Assembly: GCA_028819295.1 (NCBI GenBank)
Contig: JAPPMA010000071.1
Location: forward strand, 1 to 46,021
Source: a bacterium
GTDB taxonomy: Bacteria; Actinomycetota; Acidimicrobiia; Acidimicrobiales; Bin134
DNA length: 46,021 nt
Direction of reading: 5' to 3'
The notes under the pieces were generated by a model. The model made no database searches and was not told where the DNA came from. It saw nothing but the letters and a program-made list of their open reading frames with translations. Shown piece by piece: positions 1-6,999 of this stretch. Position 1 is the stretch's first letter. The number at the start of each line of letters is the position of its first letter. The translations under genes were made by a program, and so were the position numbers.

Positions 1-114
1 CCATGTCATCAGCCATGCCGTCGCCCATGTCATCAGCCATGCCGTCGCCCATGTCGTCTGCCATGTCATCAGCCATGTCATCGCCCATGTCATCGCCCAT
101 GCCGTCAGCCATGC
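1..114 (-). repeat. 12-bp in-frame repeat coding for Met-[Ala/Gly]-Asp-[Asp/Gly]
   Basis: The minus strand reads as back-to-back 12-base units of the form ATG GSY GAY GRY, coding for MADD, MGDD, MGDG and similar tetrapeptides, about nine units before the window ends. The units alternate in small blocks, as expected for a slippage- or recombination-prone tract. It lies in the C-terminal part of a secreted protein whose paralogs have only MMDDM or MMEEM at that point, so the array is an expansion of a short Met/acidic linker. Confidence 0.85.
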
Positions 115-520
115 TTACGGAGAGCAATGCACCGGCCTGTTCAGTCTGGGCGATGTCGCCAGCGACGACGAAGATGCCCTGGGCGGGGACATCCACGGTG
201 ATGGTGACTTCAAAGCCACCGCCGGTGACTGTGGTGGATGTCATGGCCGCAAGATTCAAATTGCCGGAAGCCAGGGCGCAGTTCTCACTGACGTCAAGTT
301 CTGCCGCGTCCGCATCCTCAGCAATATTGCAAGTGAGAACGTTGGCGGATGACACGCTCCAGCCTGTACCAGTCACCGTGACTTCCGCTTCTCCGGGCTC
401 AGCAACGCTTGAGGGGCTCAATGAAATGGACGGCCCATCTTGTGCTGTGGCGGCGCTCGCGCCTACCCAGGCAACGAACGCCACCGCCATCGCGATAAAC
501 ACCAACTTAGTCTTAGTCAT
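2..520 (-). CDS. Secreted neocarzinostatin-like protein with Met/Asp repeat tail (3' end outside window)
   Basis: The gene runs off the left edge; 173 codons are visible. It starts at an ATG behind the ribosome site AAGGAG. Residues 1-27 are a signal peptide (MTKTK, a hydrophobic stretch, then ATAQ). Residues about 30-125 form one beta-rich domain (SVAEPGEAEVTVTGTGW, a Cys pair near VLTCN and SENCAL, GIFVVAGDIAQTE) resembling the neocarzinostatin/Ig-like fold. From about residue 136 onward it becomes a run of M-[AG]-D-[DG] tetrapeptides that continues out of the window. Its two neighbours end in an MPATG anchor at the corresponding point, so I expect one beyond the edge. Function is unknown; a wall-anchored surface protein is inferred. 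The fold assignment is by eye. Confidence 0.8.
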   Translation of the reverse strand, partial: MTKTKLVFIAMAVAFVAWVGASAATAQDGPSISLSPSSVAEPGEAEVTVTGTGWSVSSANVLTCNIAEDADAAELDVSENCALASGNLNLAAMTSTTVTGGGFEVTITVDVPAQGIFVVAGDIAQTEQAGALLSVSMADGMGDDMGDDMADDMADDMGDGMADDMGDGMADDM

Positions 521-608
521 GACATAGCTCCTTGGGCCGTGTCTAGGAGCAACCGGCCGCTACTCTTATAGGCGTCGGAACCTTAGCGCAACATTGCGCT
601 CGTGTCAT
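521..608 (-). promoter_or_regulatory. Upstream block shared with paralog 3 (probable promoter)
   Basis: Reading toward the gene, the block starts with the 13-mer ATGACACGAGCGC, then a TATAAG box, GAGTAG, GGCCGG and finally CCAAGGAG in front of the ATG. The same ordered blocks precede the paralog starting at 1750 (13-mer at 1830-1842, then TTATCC, GAGTAG, GGCCGG, CCAAGGAG) at nearly the same distance, 88 against 92 bases. Sequence between the blocks has diverged, so the blocks look selected. A promoter with a common operator is inferred; the -35 element is not clear. Confidence 0.5.
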
Positions 609-620
609 GAACCTGTGGTG

Positions 621-1109
621 TTACCGGGCACACAGCCTGCGGCTGAGGCCGAACACCATTAGACCGGCGAGGGCGATGCCCGCACCGATGATCACGAGCA
701 CCGACGAGTTCACACCGGTTGCCGGCATCTCTTCCATCATGCCGACGGTTACCTTGACTGCCGCTGCCTGGGTCTCGGCAAAGTCGCCAGCTCCGATGTA
801 AATGCCCTCAGGAGGCACTTGGACGATGATCTCAGCGGTGAACGCACCATCCCCTAGTTCGGTCACCGTTACTCCGCTCTCTCGATGGCAGGTGGTTTGA
901 TCGACCAAGTCAGGGCATGCCAGCACGCCATATGGTGGGGTCGCAGTCCAGCCCTCACCAGTCACTATGAAGGTGTACTCGCCTGGGGACTCGACATAGG
1001 GCGGGTCAACGATGAGAGTCGGGCCGTCTTGGGCAGAGGAGAACGTAGTTGGAAGCAAGCTGGCAATTGCTGCTGCAATTGCGATGAGCATCAACTTGGG
1101 TCTTGCCAC
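621..1109 (-). CDS. Secreted neocarzinostatin-like protein with MPATG wall-anchor signal
   Basis: 162 residues from a GTG start; GAGGAAT upstream is the likely ribosome site. Signal peptide about 1-26 (FSSAQ). A single domain follows with the family marks PYVESPGEYTFIVTGEGW, a Cys pair (LACPD, TTCHRE) and GIYIGAGDFAETQ. The C-terminus has the order of a sortase signal: MPATG near residue 130, a hydrophobic helix (VLVIIGAGIALAGLMVFGL) and a basic end (RRLCAR). Canonical sortase motifs are LPxTG; here Met replaces Leu, as in the sister gene. It is the shortest and most divergent of the three paralogs. No sortase gene lies in the window. Function unknown. Confidence 0.82.
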   Translation of the reverse strand: MARPKLMLIAIAAAIASLLPTTFSSAQDGPTLIVDPPYVESPGEYTFIVTGEGWTATPPYGVLACPDLVDQTTCHRESGVTVTELGDGAFTAEIIVQVPPEGIYIGAGDFAETQAAAVKVTVGMMEEMPATGVNSSVLVIIGAGIALAGLMVFGLSRRLCAR

Positions 1110-1160
1110 TCTCTAAATTCCTCGGCCCCAGTAGTGAGCCAAACCTAGAGCGAAAACGAC

Positions 1161-1192
1161 CGGTGCCCCGGGCCCGAAGGCCCGGGGCACCG
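1161..1192 (-). terminator. Intrinsic terminator with UUCG tetraloop
   Basis: A perfect 14-bp stem (CGGTGCCCCGGGCC paired with its complement) closes a TTCG loop on the minus strand and is followed by GTCGTTTTCG. It lies 25 bases past the stop of the paralog at 1217-1750 and in front of the next paralog, so the tandem genes are probably at least partly separate transcription units. Confidence 0.85.
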
Positions 1193-1216
1193 AGTGTTTA
1201 GTTCAGGTGATTGGTA

Positions 1217-1750
1217 CTACAGAGTGCGCATCCGGCGGCTGAGGCCGAACACCATCACACCAGCGAGGGCGATGCCCGCACCGATGATCACCAGCAGCGA
1301 CGTGTTCACGCCGGTTGCCGGCATCTCTTGCATGTCGTCCATCATGCCGACGGTAATCGCCAGGGCAGCCGACTCAGTTTGTGCATTATCGCCAGCGACG
1401 ACGAGTATGCCTTGCTCGGGAACGTCCAAGGTAAGGCTTACTTCAATGCTTCCATCGGTCACTGTGGCGGGTGTCATGCTCCCGAAGTCCAGATTGCCGG
1501 TAGTCATGGTGCAGTTTGAGGCAGCGTCTACTTCGGCGGCATTGTCGCCTTCGGCCACATTGCAGGCCAAGACGCTGATGCTGGCGGAATTCCAGCCTGA
1601 GCCTGTCACGGTGAACGTGTGCTCGCCAGCCTCAGCGACACTGGATGGGTCGGCAGAAAGCGAGGGGCCCTGAGCCGAGGCGGACCCGGCAAACAAGAAA
1701 CCGACCAGCGCCACTGCCAGCCCAATGAAAATCAACTTGGTCTTGGTCAT
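1217..1750 (-). CDS. Secreted neocarzinostatin-like protein with MPATG wall-anchor signal
   Basis: 177 residues starting MTKTK. An in-frame ATG seven codons upstream exists, but the ribosome site AAGGAG lies between the two, so the downstream start is chosen. Signal peptide to about residue 27 (GSASAQ). The domain (SSVAEAGEHTFTVTGSGW, Cys pair in LACNVAE and SNCTM, GILVVAGDNAQTE) closely matches the gene at 2-520. The tail is MMDDMQEMPATG, a hydrophobic helix and RRMRTL. It has its own upstream block and terminator. Neocarzinostatin-type domains bind small molecules in some secreted proteins, but no ligand can be inferred here. Confidence 0.87.
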   Translation of the reverse strand: MTKTKLIFIGLAVALVGFLFAGSASAQGPSLSADPSSVAEAGEHTFTVTGSGWNSASISVLACNVAEGDNAAEVDAASNCTMTTGNLDFGSMTPATVTDGSIEVSLTLDVPEQGILVVAGDNAQTESAALAITVGMMDDMQEMPATGVNTSLLVIIGAGIALAGVMVFGLSRRMRTL

Positions 1751-1893
1751 AGTTGTGTCTCCTTGGACCACGCCAAATGGTCGGCCGGCCCCTACTCGGA
1801 TAATTGCTGGCAGACTCTAGCCCGTTGCGGCGCTCGTGTCATCTATTCGCTGCCACATCTTCAGCACGGCGACCCTGAGGCCTTCCCGATAGG

Positions 1894-2634
1894 GTGCCTG
1901 AGGTGGAGTCAATTCGTAATTTCCGCCCGCTGGGAGGGCAGACTGCCGTTTACGGCCGGCGGGTGCGCTCGGGCCTGGTGTACCGGTCGGCTCACTTGGC
2001 CGAAGCCTCCGATGCCGACTTGGACACCCTGGTTGATCTGGGCATTCGCACCGTCTTCGACTTCCGCAACCAAGGCGATCTTGCCGCGGAGGGCCCCAAC
2101 CGCCTGCCCGCGGGTGTGGAATTGGTGTCTCTGCCGATGGTGGATCCGGCAAACCCGTCGGGGGTCCGGACCGACTTCTCGAAGCTGAGCGCGGAGGAGC
2201 TCCAAGAGCGATTCGGCAACGGCAAGGCCTTCCAATGGATGAAGGAGGCGTCGGGCAGGTCGGTGAGCGATCCGCGGCGATCGGTGCAATTCGGCGAGTT
2301 CGTCCGGGGACTGCTGGCGCCGGGAACGGTCCCCGCACTGTTCAATTGCAGCGCGGGCAAAGACCGCACCGGCTGGGCCGCCAGCTTGTTGCTGCTGGCC
2401 TTGGGCGTGCCGGAGCAGCAGGTGGTGGACCACTACCTGGAGACCAACCAACATGCGGCTGCCAGCCGCTATGGCGACTTGATGATGCCCATCGCCACCG
2501 TACACGAGGACTACTTTGCCGAGCAGATGCGCGTGCTGGCCGACACTTGGGGCAGCTTCGACCAGTACTGGACCGACGGCTTGGGCCTAGACGCCGGGCA
2601 TCGTCAGGCCCTGCGGGGGCTGCTGCTGGACTAG
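1894..2634 (+). CDS. Tyrosine/dual-specificity phosphatase-like protein (Y_phosphatase3 type)
   Basis: 246 residues from GTG. The N-terminus has the family opening (SIRNFRPLGG, RSGLVYRSAHL) and DLGIRTVFDFRN. The catalytic P-loop is NCSAGKDRTG with nucleophile Cys152 and phosphate-binding Arg158 (CX5R). It lacks a signal peptide and membrane segments, so it is cytoplasmic. Relatives act on phosphotyrosine or phosphoinositides; the substrate cannot be told here. Its stop overlaps the stop of the converging oxidoreductase operon in a CTAG palindrome. It is divergent from the surface-protein genes, sharing the 1751-1893 gap. Confidence 0.85.
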   Translation: MPEVESIRNFRPLGGQTAVYGRRVRSGLVYRSAHLAEASDADLDTLVDLGIRTVFDFRNQGDLAAEGPNRLPAGVELVSLPMVDPANPSGVRTDFSKLSAEELQERFGNGKAFQWMKEASGRSVSDPRRSVQFGEFVRGLLAPGTVPALFNCSAGKDRTGWAASLLLLALGVPEQQVVDHYLETNQHAAASRYGDLMMPIATVHEDYFAEQMRVLADTWGSFDQYWTDGLGLDAGHRQALRGLLLD

Positions 2635-3419
2635 GGGGTTTTGAGTTCGCCGATGTTGTGGACGGGGGCGAGGGTGTCCTGGAGGTAGTCGGGGCCTTCA
2701 AGAGTGTCCACGAACCAGCCGGTGGGGCACATGGTGAGGATCTCCACCAGGCTGAATCCCCCACCGGCCATCTGGGACTCGTAGGCCCGGGTGATGTAGC
2801 GCTTGGTGCGGGCCACGTTGCCGGCGTTGTTCACCGCGCACCGGGCGACATAGGCCGCGCCGTCCAGGGTGGCGATCAAATCGGACAGCAGAATGGGGTG
2901 GCCGTGCTGATGGGGGTCGCGCCCCTCGATTGAGGTTTTGGTGCGCTGGCCCAGGGTGGTGGTTGTGGTCATCTGGCCCCCGGTCTCGCCGAACACGCCG
3001 TTGTTCAGCAGCAGGCAGGTGATGTTCTCGCCCCGGGCCGCGGCGTGCAGCACCTCTTGGAGGCCCTCGTTGACCATGTCGCCGTCGCCTTGGACAGTCA
3101 TCACGAATCCGTCGGGCAGCATCCGCTTGATGCCGGTGGCCACCGACGGGGCCCGTCCGTGAAGGGCTTGCACCACCTCCACATCGAGGTTGGGGGCGAA
3201 GGCGGTGTAGCAGCCGATGCCGAACACCGCGATAGCGCGATCGGCCAGCGCCAACTCCTCAATGGCCTCCACCGCGGCCCGGATGGCGATGGGCTCACCA
3301 CAGCCGGGGCAGAGGTGGTGGTTGGCCTGGGTGATGAGCGAGGGGGCGAAGTCGTCCACCAACGCGGCGGGCTCGGCAGGCGGCTTGTCGGTGGAGATGT
3401 AGATCTGGTCGGCGCTCAT
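2631..3419 (-). CDS. 2-oxoacid:ferredoxin oxidoreductase, beta (thiamine diphosphate) subunit
   Basis: 262 residues. The start is the ATG inside the ATGA overlap with the alpha gene; an open frame continues 75 codons upstream but only as a shadow of alpha. It binds thiamine diphosphate and an Fe-S cluster: CPGCGEP near residue 38, GIGCYT, the diphosphate motif GDGDMVNEG and TMCPTGW supply the expected Cys and Mg2+/TPP residues. It is the last gene of a four-gene set, gamma-delta-alpha-beta. The enzyme converts a 2-oxoacid plus CoA to acyl-CoA, CO2 and reduced ferredoxin. Which 2-oxoacid is not decidable from sequence; 2-oxoglutarate or a branched-chain/aryl acid is likelier than pyruvate because the subunits are separate and short. 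Confidence 0.92.
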   Translation of the reverse strand: MSADQIYISTDKPPAEPAALVDDFAPSLITQANHHLCPGCGEPIAIRAAVEAIEELALADRAIAVFGIGCYTAFAPNLDVEVVQALHGRAPSVATGIKRMLPDGFVMTVQGDGDMVNEGLQEVLHAAARGENITCLLLNNGVFGETGGQMTTTTTLGQRTKTSIEGRDPHQHGHPILLSDLIATLDGAAYVARCAVNNAGNVARTKRYITRAYESQMAGGGFSLVEILTMCPTGWFVDTLEGPDYLQDTLAPVHNIGELKTP

Positions 3420-4486
3420 GGCATTGCTTTCAATATCCGCTTGGAGATGTCGGGCACGGTGATGTCGGGGCCGATCCCGAAACCGGAGTGATCCCAACTC
3501 GGGCCCCCGATGAACTCCACCGGCACCGCTCCCAGCGTAGCCAGGCGCACATCGTCGACCATCTGTCCCATGTTCTGCTCGTACACGGCCACCCTGGCCG
3601 AACCGGACACCGCTTCTTGCACCTTCTCGGATGGAAACGGCCACAGCGTGATCGGACGGACGTAGCCCACCCGGTGTCCGGCATCTCGCAGCCGCAGACA
3701 GGCGTAGCGCACGAACTTGCCCACCGAGCCGTAGGCGGCCACCACCAGATCGGCGTCATCGCAGAAGCCGATATCAACCAGCGGCTCGACTCCGGCAGAC
3801 ATCTCTTGGATGTGGGCCGCGCACGCCGCGTAGTGGGCCCCCATGTCGAACCCCTCCTCTCCTTCAACGCCGCTGCCCAACGGGGAGATGACCTTGGCCG
3901 ACCCCGAGCCCCCCGAAGACCCGTTCAGGGCCCAGTCGGGCACCTCTGGGGCAGGTCCGCTGATGGAGGGCGCCGACACCGCCTGGTAGGTGTGGGCCAA
4001 GTAGTAGTCGCCCAGCACCATCACCGGCGTCCGCCACTGATTGGCCAATTCGAACGCCAGCCGGGTCAGCTCCACCGCCTCGGGAACATCCATGGGCGCC
4101 AACACGATGTGGCGGTAATCGCCGTGGCCGCCGCCGCGGGTGGCTTGGAAGTAGTCGCCCTGGCCTCGGGCCATGTTGAACACCACCAGGGGAAGGCGGG
4201 CGTTGGTGATCTCCGACAGCGACTCCTGCATAAGCGACAGTCCCTGGCCGGTGGATCCGGTGGCGGCCAAGTGGCCGGTGGTGGCCGCCCCCCAGGCCAT
4301 GCCCACCGCCTCCAACTCGCTCTCGGCGTTCATGCACACGCCGTCCACCTCGGGCAGCAGGGCGGCCATGTGCTCCAGCAGCTCGGTGAACGGGGTCATG
4401 GGGTACCCCGCGAAGAACCGGCAGCCGGCGGCCAGCGCGGCCCGGGCCACAGCCTCTGAGCCCTCTAGCAGCGCCCGGTCGCTCAT
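3416..4486 (-). CDS. 2-oxoacid:ferredoxin oxidoreductase, alpha subunit
   Basis: 356 residues. It carries the pyrimidine-binding and transketolase-like halves typical of KorA/VorA: GCRFFAGYPMTP, ESELEAVGMAWGA, STGQGLSLMQESL, ARGQGDYFQATRGGGHGDYR and a C-terminal domain with AYGSVGKFVR and NMGQMVDDVR. It pairs with the beta subunit to form the active site. It overlaps delta upstream and beta downstream by 4 bases each, so the subunits are translationally coupled. About 25 Gly/Ser-rich residues around position 195 form an unusually loose linker between the domains. Confidence 0.92.
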   Translation of the reverse strand: MSDRALLEGSEAVARAALAAGCRFFAGYPMTPFTELLEHMAALLPEVDGVCMNAESELEAVGMAWGAATTGHLAATGSTGQGLSLMQESLSEITNARLPLVVFNMARGQGDYFQATRGGGHGDYRHIVLAPMDVPEAVELTRLAFELANQWRTPVMVLGDYYLAHTYQAVSAPSISGPAPEVPDWALNGSSGGSGSAKVISPLGSGVEGEEGFDMGAHYAACAAHIQEMSAGVEPLVDIGFCDDADLVVAAYGSVGKFVRYACLRLRDAGHRVGYVRPITLWPFPSEKVQEAVSGSARVAVYEQNMGQMVDDVRLATLGAVPVEFIGGPSWDHSGFGIGPDITVPDISKRILKAMP

Positions 4487-4764
4487 TGCCGGGCCGCCTC
4501 GCCAGTGGGCAGCTCAAGGGGGGTGTCGTACTTGTACACCTGGAACACGAAGTCGGGACAGATCTGGGCACACGCTTGGCAGCCCGTGCAGCCCGCCAGC
4601 AGCCGGGGGTACCGGTAGCCCTTGGTGTTGACTTCGTGGACGGTCATCTCCAGCACCCGGGGCGGGCAGGCGTCGATGCACAGATCGCAGCCCTTGCAGG
4701 CCTCGACGTCGATCACCACCGTGCCCCGGACGGTCACTGTGCCTCCCTGGGTGCTCGGACTCAC
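4483..4764 (-). CDS. 2-oxoacid:ferredoxin oxidoreductase, delta (2x[4Fe-4S]) subunit
   Basis: 93 residues from GTG. Two ferredoxin motifs are intact: CKGCDLCIDACP and CTGCQACAQICP, each with CX2CX2CX3CP, so it should carry two [4Fe-4S] clusters that pass electrons from the thiamine site to soluble ferredoxin. The start overlaps the end of gamma by 4 bases (GTGA). Confidence 0.93.
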   Translation of the reverse strand: MSPSTQGGTVTVRGTVVIDVEACKGCDLCIDACPPRVLEMTVHEVNTKGYRYPRLLAGCTGCQACAQICPDFVFQVYKYDTPLELPTGEAARQ

Positions 4765-5318
4765 GCCGCCATCTCCCAGCCGGCGGCCAGCGCGCCCTCG
4801 TTGGCCTCGATGAGCTGGCTGCGGTAGGGCGGCACCGATCGGCGCATGCCCTCAACCAAGCCGGGCAAGCTCACCAGCCCGGACATCCGCCCGTACACCC
4901 CGGACATCACCATGGCCGCCAGCAGCGGGTTGCCCAGATCGGTGGCCACGCCGGTGGCGGGAACCTCCACAACCTGGTAGCGGTTGGCGTCCAGCTCGTC
5001 CTCGAACACCGAGGTGTTGACCAGCACCAAACCGTTGTCGCGGATGCGCTCCCTCAGCGGCGTCCAGTACTGGTGGTGCATCAAGATGGCCGACCAGGTG
5101 GTCGAGAGCACCGGGGGCGCCTCAATGGGCTGGTCGCTGACCACCACCGTGCTGTCGGTGTTGCCGCCCCGCATCACGCCGCCGTAGCTGCCGAACACCA
5201 GCACCTCTTTGCCGTCGGCGGTCGCTCCCTGGGCAATGACCTGGGCGGCCAGCTGCACCCCCTGGCCGCCGATCCCGGTGAGCATCAGCTCCCGCTCCCC
5301 GCTGGAAGATTCGCTCAT
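4761..5318 (-). CDS. 2-oxoacid:ferredoxin oxidoreductase, gamma subunit
   Basis: 185 residues. It matches the POR/KOR gamma domain: GIGGQGVQLAAQVIAQGA near the N-terminus, the FGSYGGVMRGGNTDS loop and a GNPLLAAMVMSG segment. First gene of the operon; the promoter should lie between 5319 and 5538. That 220-base gap shows no clear gene: one minus-strand frame ends in a protein-like stretch (about 5395-5460) but lacks a start or recognisable family. Confidence 0.9.
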   Translation of the reverse strand: MSESSSGERELMLTGIGGQGVQLAAQVIAQGATADGKEVLVFGSYGGVMRGGNTDSTVVVSDQPIEAPPVLSTTWSAILMHHQYWTPLRERIRDNGLVLVNTSVFEDELDANRYQVVEVPATGVATDLGNPLLAAMVMSGVYGRMSGLVSLPGLVEGMRRSVPPYRSQLIEANEGALAAGWEMAA

Positions 5319-5538
5319 GCGGGCCTAGTGGCGTAGATCCGCTGACGGTTCATCCCGCCAAACTAGCCCGGTTGGCGGGTGCGGCCCCTCAGCGGGCCGG
5401 GCGGACCCTCAGCATCACCGTGGCCATCAGGCGGTCGCCCTTGCCCAGATCTCTGAAGCCAGGGGCCGGTGGATGTCGGGAAGCCCCACGATGAATCAGG
5501 TGCGTTCACGGCGCCCTGTTTCCCAAGGCGTTCTGGCT

Positions 5539-6933
5539 TTAGACGGTGACGCCCTCTAGCACCGTGCCCTTGAAGAAGTGGGGGCGGGCCTCGGAGAAGA
5601 AGCGGTGGGCGTTGTCGAAGGTGAAGGCCCGGAACTGGTCTTCGTTCAGCCAGCCGTGCTCCACCTGCTCCCACACTTCGGGCAGCACCTCCGACATGTC
5701 GGGCACGTCCCAGTGGCCCACGTCGGAGGAGAAGATGGCGTTGAGGGTGGCCCTTTCGGGAAGGGCGCCGTCGAAGGCCAGCCGCACGAGGGGGTCGTCG
5801 GCCTCGCAGCCGAACCAGTAGGACCGGTCGATCTGCTCGATAATGTCCTCGGGGCATGTGATGCCGGCGGCCTCGAAGTCGTTGACAACCTCGTCGGTGC
5901 TGGCGCCCTTCTGCATCATTCTCCCGAAACCGTCGGACAGGTCGATGGGGTCGCTGGCCTCGGCCAGCAGGGAATCGAAGTACTCGGGTTCGAATAAGGC
6001 CGGATCGTAGGCCTTGAGGCCCTCGGGGCCGCGCTTCTCCCAGTGGCTGAGGAGGTCGCACACCATCTGGGCGCCCCAGGTGACGCCTCCCTCGAGGAAG
6101 CCGAGACGCAGGTCGGGGAAGCGGTGGGTGACCCCGCCGAAGAAGATAGACTTCGCCGTGGCCTCGCTGGCCGAGCCGAAGTTGCCCATGTGGTTGTAGG
6201 TGAAGTTGGAGATGGAACGGCGGCCGTGCCAGCCCATCGACCCAGAGTGGAGGCTGGCCGGGGTTTGCAGGTCGACCAGCCGCTGCCACAAGGGGTCGTA
6301 GTCGTAGGCCGAGTCCAGGCCCAGCGAGTCGATCCAGGTGGCCATCTCGCCTCCGGCCGGCACTTGCCGGGGCACGAATCCCCCGATCATCACCGCCTTG
6401 AAGCCCAGTTCGGCGACCGCGAAGTCGAGCTGCTCGACGGCCTCTTCGGGGGTGTGGGTGGGAACGGCGGCCACCGGGGTCAACCGGTCTTGAAGGCCCT
6501 GGTAGCTGTCGGCCAGGTAGCGGTTGAGGGCTCGGCAGAGCTTGTTGCGCACCTCGTCGTCCTCATAGGCGGGAAAATTGAGGCCGATGCTGGGATAGCA
6601 CACCGCGAAGTCCATTCCCAGCTCTTCGATCCGGTCGTGGAACATAGCGGGTGACACTGCGGTGGCGAAGTCGCGGGTGTTGGCCAGCGGCAGTGCCCAC
6701 CAGGGTCCCCGGAAAGAGCGCCGGGCCAGCCGATCATCGGGCGACAGACCGCTCCAATTGGGCTCGCCGGTGAACGAGCAATTGGCCATCTGGGCGTAGA
6801 GCCCGCCTTCCAGCCCTTCTTCGAGGCAGTACTGGTGCAGGGCCGGATAGTGCTCGAACACGTGCCCATCGGCGTCGATGACGGGATGGCCGAGGTCGGC
6901 TCGGATGTCGGCGGCGGATCGCTGGCTGCTCAT
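5539..6933 (-). CDS. Amidohydrolase-2 family metal-dependent hydrolase
   Basis: 464 residues from the ATG of MSSQRS. The open frame continues about 160 codons further, but that stretch is the shadow of the divergent gene. It belongs to the TIM-barrel amidohydrolase_2 family (decarboxylases and hydrolases of the ACMSD type): HPVIDADGHVFEH supplies the first metal-ligand strand, LHSGSMGW the central His and HRFPDLRLGFLEGG the later barrel strand; DVGHWD carries the late Asp. Long insertions make it larger than the usual 300-400 residues. It is divergent from a second family member, 66 bases away, and a truncated third copy lies at 9561. Substrate unknown. Confidence 0.85.
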   Translation of the reverse strand: MSSQRSAADIRADLGHPVIDADGHVFEHYPALHQYCLEEGLEGGLYAQMANCSFTGEPNWSGLSPDDRLARRSFRGPWWALPLANTRDFATAVSPAMFHDRIEELGMDFAVCYPSIGLNFPAYEDDEVRNKLCRALNRYLADSYQGLQDRLTPVAAVPTHTPEEAVEQLDFAVAELGFKAVMIGGFVPRQVPAGGEMATWIDSLGLDSAYDYDPLWQRLVDLQTPASLHSGSMGWHGRRSISNFTYNHMGNFGSASEATAKSIFFGGVTHRFPDLRLGFLEGGVTWGAQMVCDLLSHWEKRGPEGLKAYDPALFEPEYFDSLLAEASDPIDLSDGFGRMMQKGASTDEVVNDFEAAGITCPEDIIEQIDRSYWFGCEADDPLVRLAFDGALPERATLNAIFSSDVGHWDVPDMSEVLPEVWEQVEHGWLNEDQFRAFTFDNAHRFFSEARPHFFKGTVLEGVTV

Positions 6934-6999
6934 GGGGCAGACGCTAGCCACTACCGTTGGTGGTTGTCTCAGTGAGACGAGATTGAAGAGGTTCAGAAG

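Noticed and set aside
3..527. Plus-strand open frame of repeated Met-Ser-Ser/Pro text at the left edge
   Set aside because: It is the complement of the Met/Asp-repeat gene on the minus strand, which has a signal peptide, ribosome site and two homologous neighbours.
5363..5538. Small gene between the oxidoreductase operon and the amidohydrolase
   Set aside because: Protein-like stretches occur in two frames but lack a start, ribosome site or recognisable family.
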